A stretch of DNA of 64,000 nucleotides, taken from Ascochyta rabiei (taxonomy: Eukaryota; Ascomycota; Dothideomycetes; Pleosporales; Didymellaceae). Below are positions 11,201-22,220 of the stretch, piece by piece (the first letter of the stretch is position 1; each line of letters begins with the position of its first letter). The stretch spans positions 806,001 to 870,000 of the forward strand of contig NC_082422.1 of assembly GCF_004011695.2 (NCBI RefSeq), written 5' to 3'. Made by a program: the position numbers and the translations under genes. Under the pieces are notes generated by a model that ran no database searches, was not told the DNA's origin, and was given only the letters and a program-made list of their open reading frames with translations.

Positions 11201-14200
11201 ATCGACACCAAGCTGAGCCGTCTCTTCTGAAGTATCTGTGAGAGATTGCGGTAGCCACAGCCTCTTGTGGATGGTCTCGGTCATGCTCTTGTCCATGAGT
11301 TTCGTACCCTCGGTCTTCTGATCGAACAGGATGTTCCAGTTGCGCTTCACATCCATAGCGAAGATCGGATTGACGATGTTGTGGAAGATAAAAGTCTTCG
11401 TCTTCTGCGACGAGTTGCGGGAAGTGTAGAGGTCGATGCACCTGTTGATAAGGGTCTTCCAGTATTCAACGGACTCGCTGGAGATGATCTGCTTGTATAT
11501 GAAGTCGAACAAGCGTGGGGAAGCCTTCAGCTCTTCGGACGTGACAGCGTCAATCAGCTCGAAGAAGAAGTCCAGATTGTTCGGCTCGTGCTTTAGGTAC
11601 GTAGTGAAGATAGACATGATCTGGTCGCCTGCCTGTTCTGTCGCAAGACGTAGCTCAGGATCGATTTGATTCTGGCGTAGCTTCTTCTCAAGGGACCTGC
11701 CCGCTTCGAATAAACTCTTGCGCAAATCGTCATGTGCCAATAACCACTTGCTGGTCTCTTTGAACTGACTGAGAGCGTACGCAATGTGAATGGCGTTGAG
11801 CTGAGCTTGGCAAACGTCCTTCTCGGCTCCCTCAAACTGGAAGGACTGTAGGAAGCCAGGGACATCCTCAGATACCTGCGTCCGCAGCGCGCCACTTTCA
11901 GGACTCTCGAGTAGCTGTGCAAAGAAGCGTCCCTGTGTCTGGTCTTTAAGGTTTGGCGCAAAGTGTGTCCAGGTGTCGCTCGGATACATGCACAGATACT
12001 TAATCAGAGGCTCTCTGAAGGGACTGTAATGTGTTCTCCTTAGACTAGTTTCCAACTCGATCACTTTCTCAATAATTTGCTTCAGGAACGTAGCAGCTGC
12101 AGGAGGGAGGAGATGGAAAATGTTGAAGATACCTGTGACGATCTTCATCTTTGGGTTCTGCTCGATCATTGTGAATGAGATTTTCTGCAGGCTGTTCTGG
12201 TCCGCAATGCTCTTAAGATGATCCAGTAGGCGAGTTCCAATCTCGACCTTGAAGTAATTGGTAAGTAGTTTCAGAAGGCGAGCAAGGCCATCCAAGTTCT
12301 CAACCGAGAGCTTCCTAGGATCTTGCAGGTTCACCAGAATAGGCCTAAGTCCTGACTGCAGTACGTCCTTGGGAAGCTTGTTGGTTGCCGAGATGACTCC
12401 TGACAAACCAATATTCGCAGCCTCAATGACCTCTGGTGATTTAGAGTAGAGACACTTGAAGAATACGGCGATGATGCGAAGGAACGTCTGGTTCGGCGGC
12501 GTCGTACTAAATTCCGGGAAACTCTGCGCCGTAGATAGGAGACGAATACAGGCGACACGCAGGTTGATAATGTGCTCTGCGTTGCGTTGTTCGAAAGGCT
12601 TGCTTGCGAGACCCTCATCTTCAGCATCGGCTAAAGCCAGCGATTCCATGAGCAATCTTGTCAGCTCGTCGTTGAATTCTAGAATGCCGTTTTTTAGATT
12701 CAGACAGAAGGTGATCGCATCGATGTAGGCGATCTGAATACCAAATGGCAAAGCTCGCAGAGGCTTGGTCCATATCGGTACTATTAATCGGGTCTTGACT
12801 GGCGCAATAAGCTCGTGCACGCCCAAGCCTGTGACTTGAGACAAGACCTGGAAAGCCTTCTGTGTGGCTTCACGAACGTTCTTGTTCATGTGAGATAAGT
12901 CACCCACAAGTTGGCCACAAAGTCTCATCGTGATGTTGTTGCCCTTTTCAAACTCCTCTTTTGTTGTTGGCTTGTGGCATTGACGAATGAGGTCCTCGAT
13001 AAGCCCTTCAGCCTGTATTCGTGTCTTTGAGTCGAGATCGATAGGCATGTCCTTCATGACAAAGTTCAGAGCCCGGATAAGTTCGAAGTGCCGAGCCACC
13101 ATCCACGTAGAGTCAAGACCTGACTGCTTGATGATGATCTCGATACCACGGGTGCCGCCAGATTTCATGAACCAGTCGTCGGCATGACAGTTGTGACAGA
13201 AGGTACTGGCAAGATCGTTGAAGAAGGGGAACCTATCGAGTTTGTCGTCACTCCCAAAGATTGCCTTGGCAGCATCCCGCATCGTCAGAATTGCTTGCTC
13301 TGCTGCGGCGCGCACGTCGGGGTGTTCGCAGGCGAGCGAGTCACCTATAGCGTCTGCTATGACCTCACTCTCTATGACTACAGGCCCTTCTCCCAGGTGA
13401 ACTTCGAACGGTTTGCTTTTGTGCTTAGAAAGAGCAAAGTGACTCCCGAATTCCAAAAGGGTGAAGTGCTTGGCAAGGTTCGTGACGAGTGGCTCAGCTT
13501 CAGTCTTCAGCTCTGGGACCGAGACAGCGAAGATACAGGCCTTCAGAAGCTTCTTCAGTGTCTCTCTTTCCACAGTTTTCTTCGGTATCGACTTCTCGCG
13601 ATCAGGCGCGGCGAGTACATCGGCACCAACGTCGTATTTCTGGTTGCAGAGGTCGTTTGCTTGAAGCCGGACGAGTTGCGCAAAGTCGTCTGGTAGGCTG
13701 TCAAACCCAATCATAAGCTTAGTGTGAGCGGTGATGAGTCTGAAGGCTTGTTGCTTATGAAAGATATCGGATTTCTTCGATGCAGGTGTCTTGGGCACTT
13801 CATGCAGCTTAGCGACAGCAGTATCGATACCAATAACAGCGGGGAAGGCACGGTCTTTTGTCGAACCGATGAGTCGAATGTCAATAGATGACTGATCGTC
13901 CGAGTATGGCTGGTAATTGAGCTCTGGGGGACCTGTGATGAACTTTCGGTTCCGCCCTCCAAGCTTGCCTAGAATACGCATGGTAGTATGAGCATGGAAG
14001 TGACTGTAGGGATTCGGTTTAAGGTGCTCCCACAGTGCTGCCATAAGCTCATCAATGACCGGGGCCATGATCGGATCCAGGTAGTCTGCGGTGAGATTAT
14101 CAACGCAGAGCTCGAGAGTCCTAAGACCTTGTCCAACAAGATCTGATCCTGCACGCAGAGCTACGACGAGAGGCCTCATCAAATAGCTCAGGTGCGGCAA

Positions 14201-16798
14201 AAGATTGCTGAGCCTTGCTGGTACTGTAAGTGACAACTCAACAAACAAGTCGCGCTCTGCCGGTTTGCGAGCTGTAATTAAGAGGTTATTGAGGACGTCC
14301 AACAACATTTCCAGCAGAGGAAGGATCTCCTTGTACAAGTGCTCGAACCGACCACCGCCTATACTTCTAAACAGCGACCTGAGCAATAAGAAGTAGTTCA
14401 TCGGCTCCTCAGCAGTGGTGGATAGCTGTATCGATTTGGTGATGATCTTGCTGACATGTGGTAGGAGGACCTGCTCATTCTGCTGGGAGAACAATGTCAC
14501 GGCCATGAAAGAAAGCTTGAACAGCCGCAGCAAAATCGACGATTTTTTTACGTCTGCTGTGCCGACTTCTTCTATCCGGTCCATGAGGAACTGTAGCAAC
14601 ATACCAGAAAAGCTTGGTGATGTTGCTTCCGAAGCAAGCAGGAACTGTGGAACGTGAAGCAATGCCGGATGGTCAAACATCATGTCGTACAAATGGGGTA
14701 TCTCGGATGAAAACACTTCGTGAAAAGTTGCAGGATCGATGTGATGAAAGACCGTCGCGAACGTCTCGAGTAGTTCTTTCTCTTCCTTGCCGCTGGACAT
14801 CATGTGCTGATTTCCCATAAGATCACCGGGTGATAGGCCTTGGGTCTCAACTGACTTCTCATTACCGTAGTAACGGAAAACCTTAGCACCTTCTCGGAAG
14901 AGCTTGATGAGCACCTCTACCTCCTCAGCATTGTACCCAAAGGAAACCTCGTGCCAGTTGGCTGACGCGTTAGCAACGTCAATTTCTTCCTTGATTTTTG
15001 CCGGGTTGCAGGCGCGTAGCTGATAGAAGAGATTCTTCAATCCATGCAGGAGGTTTTTGAAAAGGAATTTGTTGTCGGCGATTGGATCAGAACTCCTGTC
15101 TCGAGGGTTCGAGGTCTTGATAGGAGTGGCGTTGAAGATGTCAATCTCGTCCCAGTCTGGAGGTTGTTCCTGAACCGCCATGTGGTTCTCATCCGTTGCG
15201 TCGATCGAAGGCTGGCTGTACTGTGCGGAGAGCTTGACTGCGTTATGATACTGACGGTTCATAGCTGCGAACTTATCGCCAATTGCATTCAAAATCATGA
15301 TCAGGAAGTACCGGGCATCTTCTTTCGGCTCCAGCTTTGCGATACACTCTGCCATGTTCAAGAGCAGCTTTGCACTCATGGTTTGGAAGCTTGTGCCGGG
15401 AAAACTGTCGTGGAGATTTTTGGTGTAAACTTCGACGGTGCGACGGATCTGTTCTTTCGACAAAGAGTCCCGAAGGTGGTGAATCAGATCTGCAAGCATG
15501 CTGTATGCCAACGGTCGCATAGTCTCGTACACTGTTAGACCATCGCCTATCAGCGTTCGCTCCTCCAGTAGCTCGTCAATCTTCTTGAGAAAGATTTTGC
15601 GGAAGTTGAAGTTGATGATATGTCTAATTGCCACCAGAAGCTCCTTGCGCGCGCCAGACTTCTCCCGCGGGCAGTCTTTCAACAACCGTACGACAATGTC
15701 TGGTAAGGTTGGTAGAAAATCGTTGAGCTGGTTCGCATAAACCCGCAGTAGGTATGCCAAGAAGCTCATAGTCTTAACTTGTGCTGTGATGAAATCGCCG
15801 AACGCTGCGCGGTTGCGAATATCCTTGCTGACCCCAGTGAAGATCTTACCCTGCGCCTTTGCTTCCTCGTGCGCCCTCTCTTGTGGCTTGGCTTGCAGCA
15901 AGAGAACATTCTTTATTAGCGGAACAAAGAGCTTGACGTTCTTGTTCACGCAATTGCGATAGGCCTGAAAGAGCGACACTACTATGATCGGGCATTCTGC
16001 CAGCACCTTGAAGGACTGCATGCCCTTGAGCAACATACGTGTTTGCTGTGTTTCCTGTCCAAGATCACCGGTAGATCCGGAAGTAAGGGCTGTCGCCGGC
16101 GAGTTCGGTCGCGGCGATTGTGAGTACTGGTGATTGCTCGGTGTGGACGGTACGCCTTGCGAGGCCGGTGCAGGCGTTGCGCTGTCAAACGTGTCATGTA
16201 CCGCCTGCTCCATCGTCTCGAACATCTCTTGTATAAGATCCAGGAAGGGCTGCACGCGGTCCTGCAGCGCTTTCGTTTGATGCCGCTGAAAGTCCATGAT
16301 GGTCTTCATGCAGAGCACCGCGTTGTCCTCGTTCTCGAGCTTCACAAGGCTCATGAGCTTGTCCACAATCTTCGCCGCATGAGGTTCGACTGCGTCGCCG
16401 GGGTTCATCGGCAGTCGGTGGAGGATCTCAAGCACACAGTTCCGTATCCGCTGTTCTGAAGGTTAGAAGGTCCAATGTCGTCGCAAGGCGCGCGCGCTCA
16501 CCTGTTCCGGGGATGTAGATATGAAGACTGGATTGCCATCGAGGATCTTCAAGAACGCGGGGACAAGAGCGTTCATGAATTGCGCATACTGCGCGCCCTG
16601 GCAGTAGCTCTCGATGTTGTCGCGTATCTCGACCACAAGCTTCTCCTTCGTCCTGAGATCTGCGCCATGTCAGCCTCCCGTTTTCTTCTGCAGCAAGAAA
16701 TCCTTGGATCCAACAGTTTGCGCCTCGTCAAACATGTGCATACCAGAGCTTGGATCATCGAGCTTCGAGGCCATGGCCTCAAAGTTGTGAGTGGCCAT
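5168..16798 (-). CDS. TRA1: Tra1/TRRAP, pseudokinase scaffold of SAGA and NuA4
   Basis: Exons, in transcript order, are 16798-16744, 16659-16502, 16450-5915 and 5857-5168, giving 3,812 aa, the usual Tra1 length. Tra1 is the activator-contacting subunit shared by the SAGA and NuA4 acetyltransferase complexes. The N-terminal two thirds is HEAT-like helical repeat. It is followed by the FAT region, a Gln/Ser/Pro/Ala-rich insert (coded around 6.8-7.1 kb), a PI3K-like kinase fold and a short C-terminal FATC segment ending LWMAYL. The kinase fold is dead: the segment after FMTYVMHMNTRFPHK lacks both the catalytic-loop Asp and a DFG motif, as expected for Tra1. Intron 5858-5914 is 57 bp, in frame and stop-free, so a naive ORF includes 19 extra residues. 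The first two exons were found by following splice signals upstream, where they restore EQRIRNCVLEILHRLP across a junction. Confidence 0.96.
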
Positions 16799-18181
16799 GG
16801 CGAGGACGTGTGCAGCGTGCAGCGTGCAGCGTGCAGCTGCTCGGCTCACTCCAGAGAGCCCTCCTCGTCGGTTGGGTCGCCTGGGTTCGTCCAGCTACGT
16901 CGTTCAGAAGAATTCGTCTATGAAGGCTGCATTGGTCGGTGGGCTTCGATCAGCGTGCGCCTAGTCTGTAACACCGAACGGCAGGAGGATGTCGATATTA
17001 ATTTGCTTTGATATCGAATTAGGAGGCGTCGACGCCTAGCAGGTCATTATATTCGTGAACAGGAAAGGAGAGGCCGTGGCGGGGTGGTGGACGCGTCACG
17101 CGTGTGGTGTCGTGTGAATCGCGAACTGGAGCTCTGAACACTGCGAATGCTTTCGCAGCCCAGCGGCGGTCGCTCTGACCCTGTAGAAGCACAGACGCGT
17201 TATGATTGGCGGGACTTGTGGCGAGAGCCGCGCTTTCCCTTGAATGCCTTAGCGTGCTCAGTGGCTTCTGGGTGCTTCGGTACTCTCCTTGCTCTTCATA
17301 GGCTGGACATGTCTCTACAAGTCACGTTGCGCGCTGCGAGTAGAGCCTCGAGCTCGAAGATGCTGCGCATGTGCAACACTTGCTGTGCATCGTGATTGAG
17401 TGAACTACAATTGAAGGTGCCCATTCCCAGCGTTCGAGAGAGAAGCACTCATGCGTCTATGTGCTGCAATCATGCAGCTACGTCGTGTTACCTTCTAGGT
17501 ACAAGAGGTTCAGGGTCGTAGGAGTTGTTTTGTGCAAAACTTCCAATGTTGTGAATAATACAGCGCGAGTGTCAATTTGGGAAGTAGAGCCGCATTTATA
17601 GGGTTGTTGCGCGTTACACTACATATGACTGTCTGGGGCCTCATTCTCACTCTTGTCCCTCGTCACGAACTGTGTCGACCAACATAAGCAAGTAACCTAC
17701 GATCAGTATACGATATACCATACCCAATGATTATGCATTATGTCTCATTTCTCGATTCTATGCGGATAATACAAATTCAGATTCGTACAGCAGCTCATAT
17801 CAACACCCACCCAGTATGACTATCGTGGTCCCAACGATTGTAATCGTACATGTATGCAACTTACGTTGCGACTTTTCGTGACAGGAGGTACCGTCAAAAG
17901 AGCAACCCCACACCGTAACAATTACAACAAAATACGAAATTGCGGTCTTCCAGACTGCGTTGTGTCCAAGAATGAAGAAAGGTGAAGCGTGGCTTGCATA
18001 ATGTGCAGTACGCCAACCTAGTATCTGCAGCCGTGAAAGGTGATGCTGTGGCTTCGGGCTAGTACCGGAGGCTCTCTGAAGCTGCCGAGATCCCATAAGA
18101 GAGTTTGGATCTGACTGATCGCTTCAGGGCCGCGCTTTCCAGCTTGGCGTTCTGCTTTGGTGGTCGTAGACGGCGGCCAAA
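16799..18181. other. Intergenic region, TRA1 promoter and elongase 3' flank
   Basis: Both flanking genes are on the minus strand, so this holds the TRA1 promoter (left part) and the elongase 3' UTR (right part). Apart from a heptamer repeat at 16810-16837 I see no gene, RNA gene or mobile element. The small open frames here have no protein-like features. Confidence 0.5.
16810..16837. repeat. Four tandem copies of GTGCAGC upstream of the TRA1 start
   Basis: Four perfect copies of the heptamer GTGCAGC lie 12 bp from the TRA1 start codon, so they fall in its 5' UTR or core promoter. Confidence 0.9.
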
Positions 18182-19377
18182 CTAGGCCTTGCGGCTCCTG
18201 GTGGTGCGACCATTGGGTGTTCCGCTGGGCGAAGCACCTGTAGCAGCACCGTTAGAAAGGACGGAGGCAGGACGGGAAGTAGAAAGACGCCTGCGGGCTT
18301 CACCGACAGTCGGGACTTTCTCATCCTTCATCTCGACCAACGCGCTGGTAGCCCTGCGGCGGCCCTTAGGCACTGGCTTCTTGTATGTAGCGAGGTAGAA
18401 ACCGATAAAGAGGAATAGGTATGAGGTGATGATGACCATTCCGGAGATAGCAGCGAACTCCTCTCCGGCGCACTTGCCCAAGTTGGGCATGTGGGGAGCG
18501 TAGGTGCTGGTGAAGTAGGTCCATGAGGCGAAGTAGATGAATCCTGGGCAGCATTAGTCAACAGATCGCACCTTTGTAGGTGTTTATGCATACCAAGATC
18601 GAGGACAAATTGGGTAATCTGGCCAACTGTGATGTACTTCTTCCACCAGATTCGGATGCCGCGCGCACTCTGAAAGTAGTACCAGTACATGACAACGTGA
18701 ACGGCCAAGTTCAGGGTGATGACTGGCCAAGAAACGGGGGTGTGGCCGATAAGCTGGGTGTAGCAGAGCATAGCGGTCGCGCCATGGTGGTAGGTGTGGA
18801 GGAAGGCTGAAGTCATTAGCTGCCACGCAGTTTGTACTGATCGATTCACGTACTTAGGGGCTTCTTCTTGAGGAAAAGGAAGCAAGTGTCAATCAGCTCG
18901 ACGAACTTGGTAAGGTAGTTGAGCTGCTTAAGTTAGCCTCGTCGGCGCTATTTTGACACTGGCACGTACGTAGTACAGAATGACCAGCTTGTCTGTCCAG
19001 CCACCCTTATGGTCGCAAATGGCAAAAAAGAGACCATGTCGAGAAACCGTAGGAATCAACTGCTCGGCGAAGAGCGCCAGAAGAATGCCGCTGATCGCAG
19101 TAAGGTAGAAGTTGTGGATCTTGAACAGGAAGTTGAGCTTGAATGGCTCACGTCCGCGCATTAACTCGCGACCGCCGAAGATGATGATGTAGTATGTGAC
19201 AAGGAAGGCTGCGCAGCTCTTGAATGTCGACAGAGGGGTCTCGCCCTGCACGAAGCGGAAGTCTTGCGGCTTGTAGCCAGCGATGGGCTCGAAGGCCTTT
19301 TCGAAGATAGGCCACAGCGCGACACCGAAGGGGCGATCCAGCGTGGGCACGCCAACCTCAAGCCAATCCAGACCCAT
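18182..19377 (-). CDS. Very-long-chain fatty acid elongase, ELO family
   Basis: Four exons, in transcript order, 19377-18970, 18923-18854, 18806-18594 and 18543-18182, encode 350 aa. ELO proteins are ER membrane enzymes that condense malonyl-CoA with acyl-CoA in the first step of fatty acid elongation for sphingolipids. The diagnostic histidine box HTYHH is present, but only after splicing out intron 18807-18853, which joins KKKPLT to [11 protein letters not shown]. Several hydrophobic segments flank it, including one ending in YYFQSARG, and the C-terminal tail (RRRATSA ... RTTRSRKA) is basic and Ser-rich. It is the Elo2/Elo3 (Gns1/Sur4) type; I cannot say which paralogue or chain length. The start ATG is followed by [10 protein letters not shown]. 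Confidence 0.95.
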
Positions 19378-20140
19378 TGTATGTTGTGTGGTGGAGTTGA
19401 CGCTGGTGAATGAGATGTGTGTGCTCCACGACCGATGTATGCAGATAGCTGCGCTGAGGGGCTGCTTGAGTAAACAAGCAAGCGCGTGTGAAGAGGGTGG
19501 CAGCTGAAGCCAAAGGAACGACAAAAGAAGAGCGTGAAGAAGAAGACACGAGCACCACGTCGATGCGAGAAAGAAGTGGTCCAGCGAGGCTTTTGTTGGT
19601 CAAGCGCCAATGTTTTTCGCAACCAGCCAAAAGGAGGTCGGAGATGAACGTCCTGCGCCTCCGCGCTTTCCGAACGCGCGCCGCATCTCAGATTGAGCCG
19701 CACAAACTACGATTCGCTGGCCGAGGCAATTGCTCATTCGTGATTGGCAAGCTGTCAATCAATTGCTCGACCGTATATCCTCGTTTCCATCGAGCGAGGG
19801 TTTTACTACTCTTGCTGTATGCTTGCGGTCTGCTGACTCAGCTCAAGTTTTGCTAGAGCTGCACGCGGCACTTACTGCACTGGCGTATTTCTAGGTGCAA
19901 AGAAGTTTAACACCTCAGTGCTCGCATGGCACGACGTAAACGTAAACTGTAAACAATGGCAATATACGCACGTAAAAGCAACGCCACGTGCAAAGGCGTC
20001 TGCTCAACTGCCATGTCTCCCTCAATAGGGCAGGTCCGTCGGATGTCTTGGCAGCCGAAGACCGAGCGGGGTGGATGGGGACCGTTACACAGTTCATGAT
20101 GTATTATTCCGTTCAGTTTTTTTTAATTGAACATCTACTA
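19378..20140. other. Elongase upstream region
   Basis: This stretch contains the promoter of the minus-strand elongase and ends at the transposon insertion site. No convincing ORF or RNA gene is visible. Confidence 0.5.
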
Positions 20141-20142
20141 TA

Positions 20143-20189
20143 ACGTAAGCGGTAAGCGAGTCGCTCAGGCAAGCGAGTCGCTCACCTTT
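20143..20189 (+). repeat. Left terminal inverted repeat of Fot1-like element
   Basis: The repeat begins ACGTAAGCGG and contains the 13-mer AAGCGAGTCGCTC twice, 17 bp apart. It matches the right end except at 20167. The duplicated 13-mer may be a double transposase-binding site, which is inference. Confidence 0.95.
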
Positions 20190-20269
20190 TTAAGCCTTAG
20201 ACCTTTGCAACACTATAACTCAACACCACAACGTTGTACTGTAGCTCATAGTACGTTAAATTAATCTAA

Positions 20270-21904
20270 TTAGTCTACAGTATCTTTCTTACATGTGCGC
20301 TTGTTGTGCCCTGCCTCACCACACCTCCCACAGCGTCAAGAACCCTGTCCACCACCACCCGTTCGCATCCTCTCCTCACGCCTCTCAGCCTCAACCAGCG
20401 CATCAGCATCCCTACGCTTAACTATCTCCTCTGCTTCTTGCTAAGATAGGGTCCTACTATGCTAGATCCGCTTCTTTTTACATATTTTACGCTTAGAAGC
20501 AGCTTTATTTGCTGCTTAAAGCTTAACTATCTTAGCTGCTATTAGCACCTAGGTATGCACTATTATTTCAGCTCCCTTTTAAAACTGCTGCACCATCTTA
20601 CAGATTAATTCTGTTAATAAACTTCTGTATTCCCTGATTCTCTTTAATATCAGCGTTAACTAAGCTCTAATTTCAGCAGCGTTGCTTGGTGTTTTAGGTT
20701 GCCAGGGGGTAGGCCCTGGTAGAGGTGGTGATGGCGTACAAGGCTTTACTTTAAGCCTTAATAGCACTACCTCTAGGTTATCTGGAACTAAGCCTGTTGC
20801 TTGGAAGCTTAATTGAATATTACTAGATAAGAACGCCTTATCAAAAACCTGATTAAAGGCAGCTAGAAACGCTTTCTTGTTAATGTGGGTAATATAACAG
20901 TTTACTAAGACATTAATTTCCTTCTTGTACGCCTGCTTTAATAGGGCAAAACACCCCACATTAAGTGGCTGTAGGATGTGGGAGGTGTGAGGAGGCATAC
21001 AGAGAGTGATAATCTTACTCTCCTTACACAGATTCTAGAAGGTAAGCAACTTGTAGCTCTTGTGGCCATTAATAATCAGCAGCTGGTGGCTACCTACTGT
21101 CTAGGCTGTTATGTGCTGGATAAAGTGCTTTAGCCACTCTAGGCCTAGTTTATTTATTGTCCAGCCATTCTTACTAACACTAATCTGCCAATCCTTTAGG
21201 TTGTAATACTAGGCTTAGTTATAGTTCTTTGCTTTAAAGATAATAAAGGGTAGGATAACCTACCCTATAGCATTAATTGCGGCAATTAACGTCGCCTATT
21301 TACAGTTGCCAGGCTGGACCTGCAATAGTCTAAGACGCCTCTTAGACGCAGTTACCACCTTAACAGACCCCCCAACACCTATCTAGAAGCCAGTCTTGTC
21401 AAAGTTGTAGGTATCTTCGTCTAGGATACTATACTTGGCTTTAACGTTACGTACAAGGTTAAACTAGGGGCTAATAATAGCTAGGTTGCTGCATAGGACT
21501 CTCTAGTAATTACGCTGTCTATTTATATAAGACTTGATCTCAGGCTTCTAGCGTATAAGGTTCCTGGCCTATTTTTCCCTAACCTAGCTACTATAACAGG
21601 CAGCTAGCAGTTAATTAGCTATTTTACGTACGTAGCTAAGCGTAGGGGCAAAGCCTTACGTGTTAAGCTTCCTTATGTATTGTATAATTGTATCCTCTTC
21701 AACCCTAGTAAGCCAGGATAAGTTAGGATAGGAATCGCGTTGTGAGGTGGTTTTGGCGCGTTAGTTAGAGAGGGTCCTTTAAGGAACGTCATAGATAGCA
21801 GCAGCGCGTTGCTGGCTTAGCAACGCGTCAGATTTTATAGCTTAGATAGCAAGGACTATCCTATCCTCACGAGAAAGCAATTCAAGATCAGGTTGTTGAG
21901 ACAT
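20270..21904 (-). pseudogene. Fot1/pogo-type DDE transposase, inactivated
   Basis: The fossil frame starts at ATG 21904 (MSQQPDLELLSREDR) and ends at TAA 20270-20272, about 545 codons, the normal Fot1 size. The N-terminal helix-turn-helix block (ALLSQQRAAAIYDVP) and a C-terminal zinc-knuckle (CGRCGEAGHNKRTC, about 20290-20335) are still readable. The frame is closed by many stops, the first at codon 21 (21842-21844), a likely CAA-to-TAA change. The DDE core survives as NFDKTGF, LLIINGHKSY and HTSHILQPLNVGCF, where active relatives have Asp in place of the Asn in the second and third motifs. All of these changes are G-to-A on the coding strand, consistent with RIP. It cannot make a functional transposase. 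Confidence 0.92.
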
Positions 21905-21937
21905 TGGATGAAAGGTTGAAGGAGGTGTGATCTTGGC

Positions 21938-21984
21938 AAAGGTGAGCGACTCGCTTGCCCGAGCGACTCGCTTACCGCTTACGT
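21938..21984 (-). repeat. Right terminal inverted repeat of Fot1-like element
   Basis: This is the reverse complement of the left terminal repeat over 47 bp with one substitution, and carries the same two internal 13-mers. Confidence 0.95.
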
Positions 21985-22220
21985 TAATGGAAAATATGAC
22001 ATTGCCGTCTCCGTGTCTTCCAGAGGCACCCGAATACGTGTAGACAGATCCTTAACACCCACATGATATCCCGCTTGCTTTTGCCAAAGACTCTCTTAAT
22101 CAGCAGTGGCGATGAAACCAGAAGAAACAGAAGCCACCACGATGGCCAACACTGACAGCCCAAGGAGTGAAGCGAAAGGAAAAACTTTGGAATGGAAATA
22201 ATATATTGCTCGCCATGGCG

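Larger units (their letters stand above)
20143..21984. mobile_element. Degenerate Fot1/pogo-type (Tc1/mariner superfamily) DNA transposon
   Basis: The element is 1,842 bp, close to the roughly 1.9 kb of Fot1. It has terminal inverted repeats of 47 bp with one mismatch and is flanked by TA on both sides (20141-20142 and 21985-21986), the expected target duplication. The interior is TA-rich with many TAG/TAA triplets, the pattern left by RIP. The transposase reads on the minus strand and is broken. It sits between the elongase promoter and the 3' end of the PP2A B56 gene and interrupts no recognisable gene. Confidence 0.95.
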
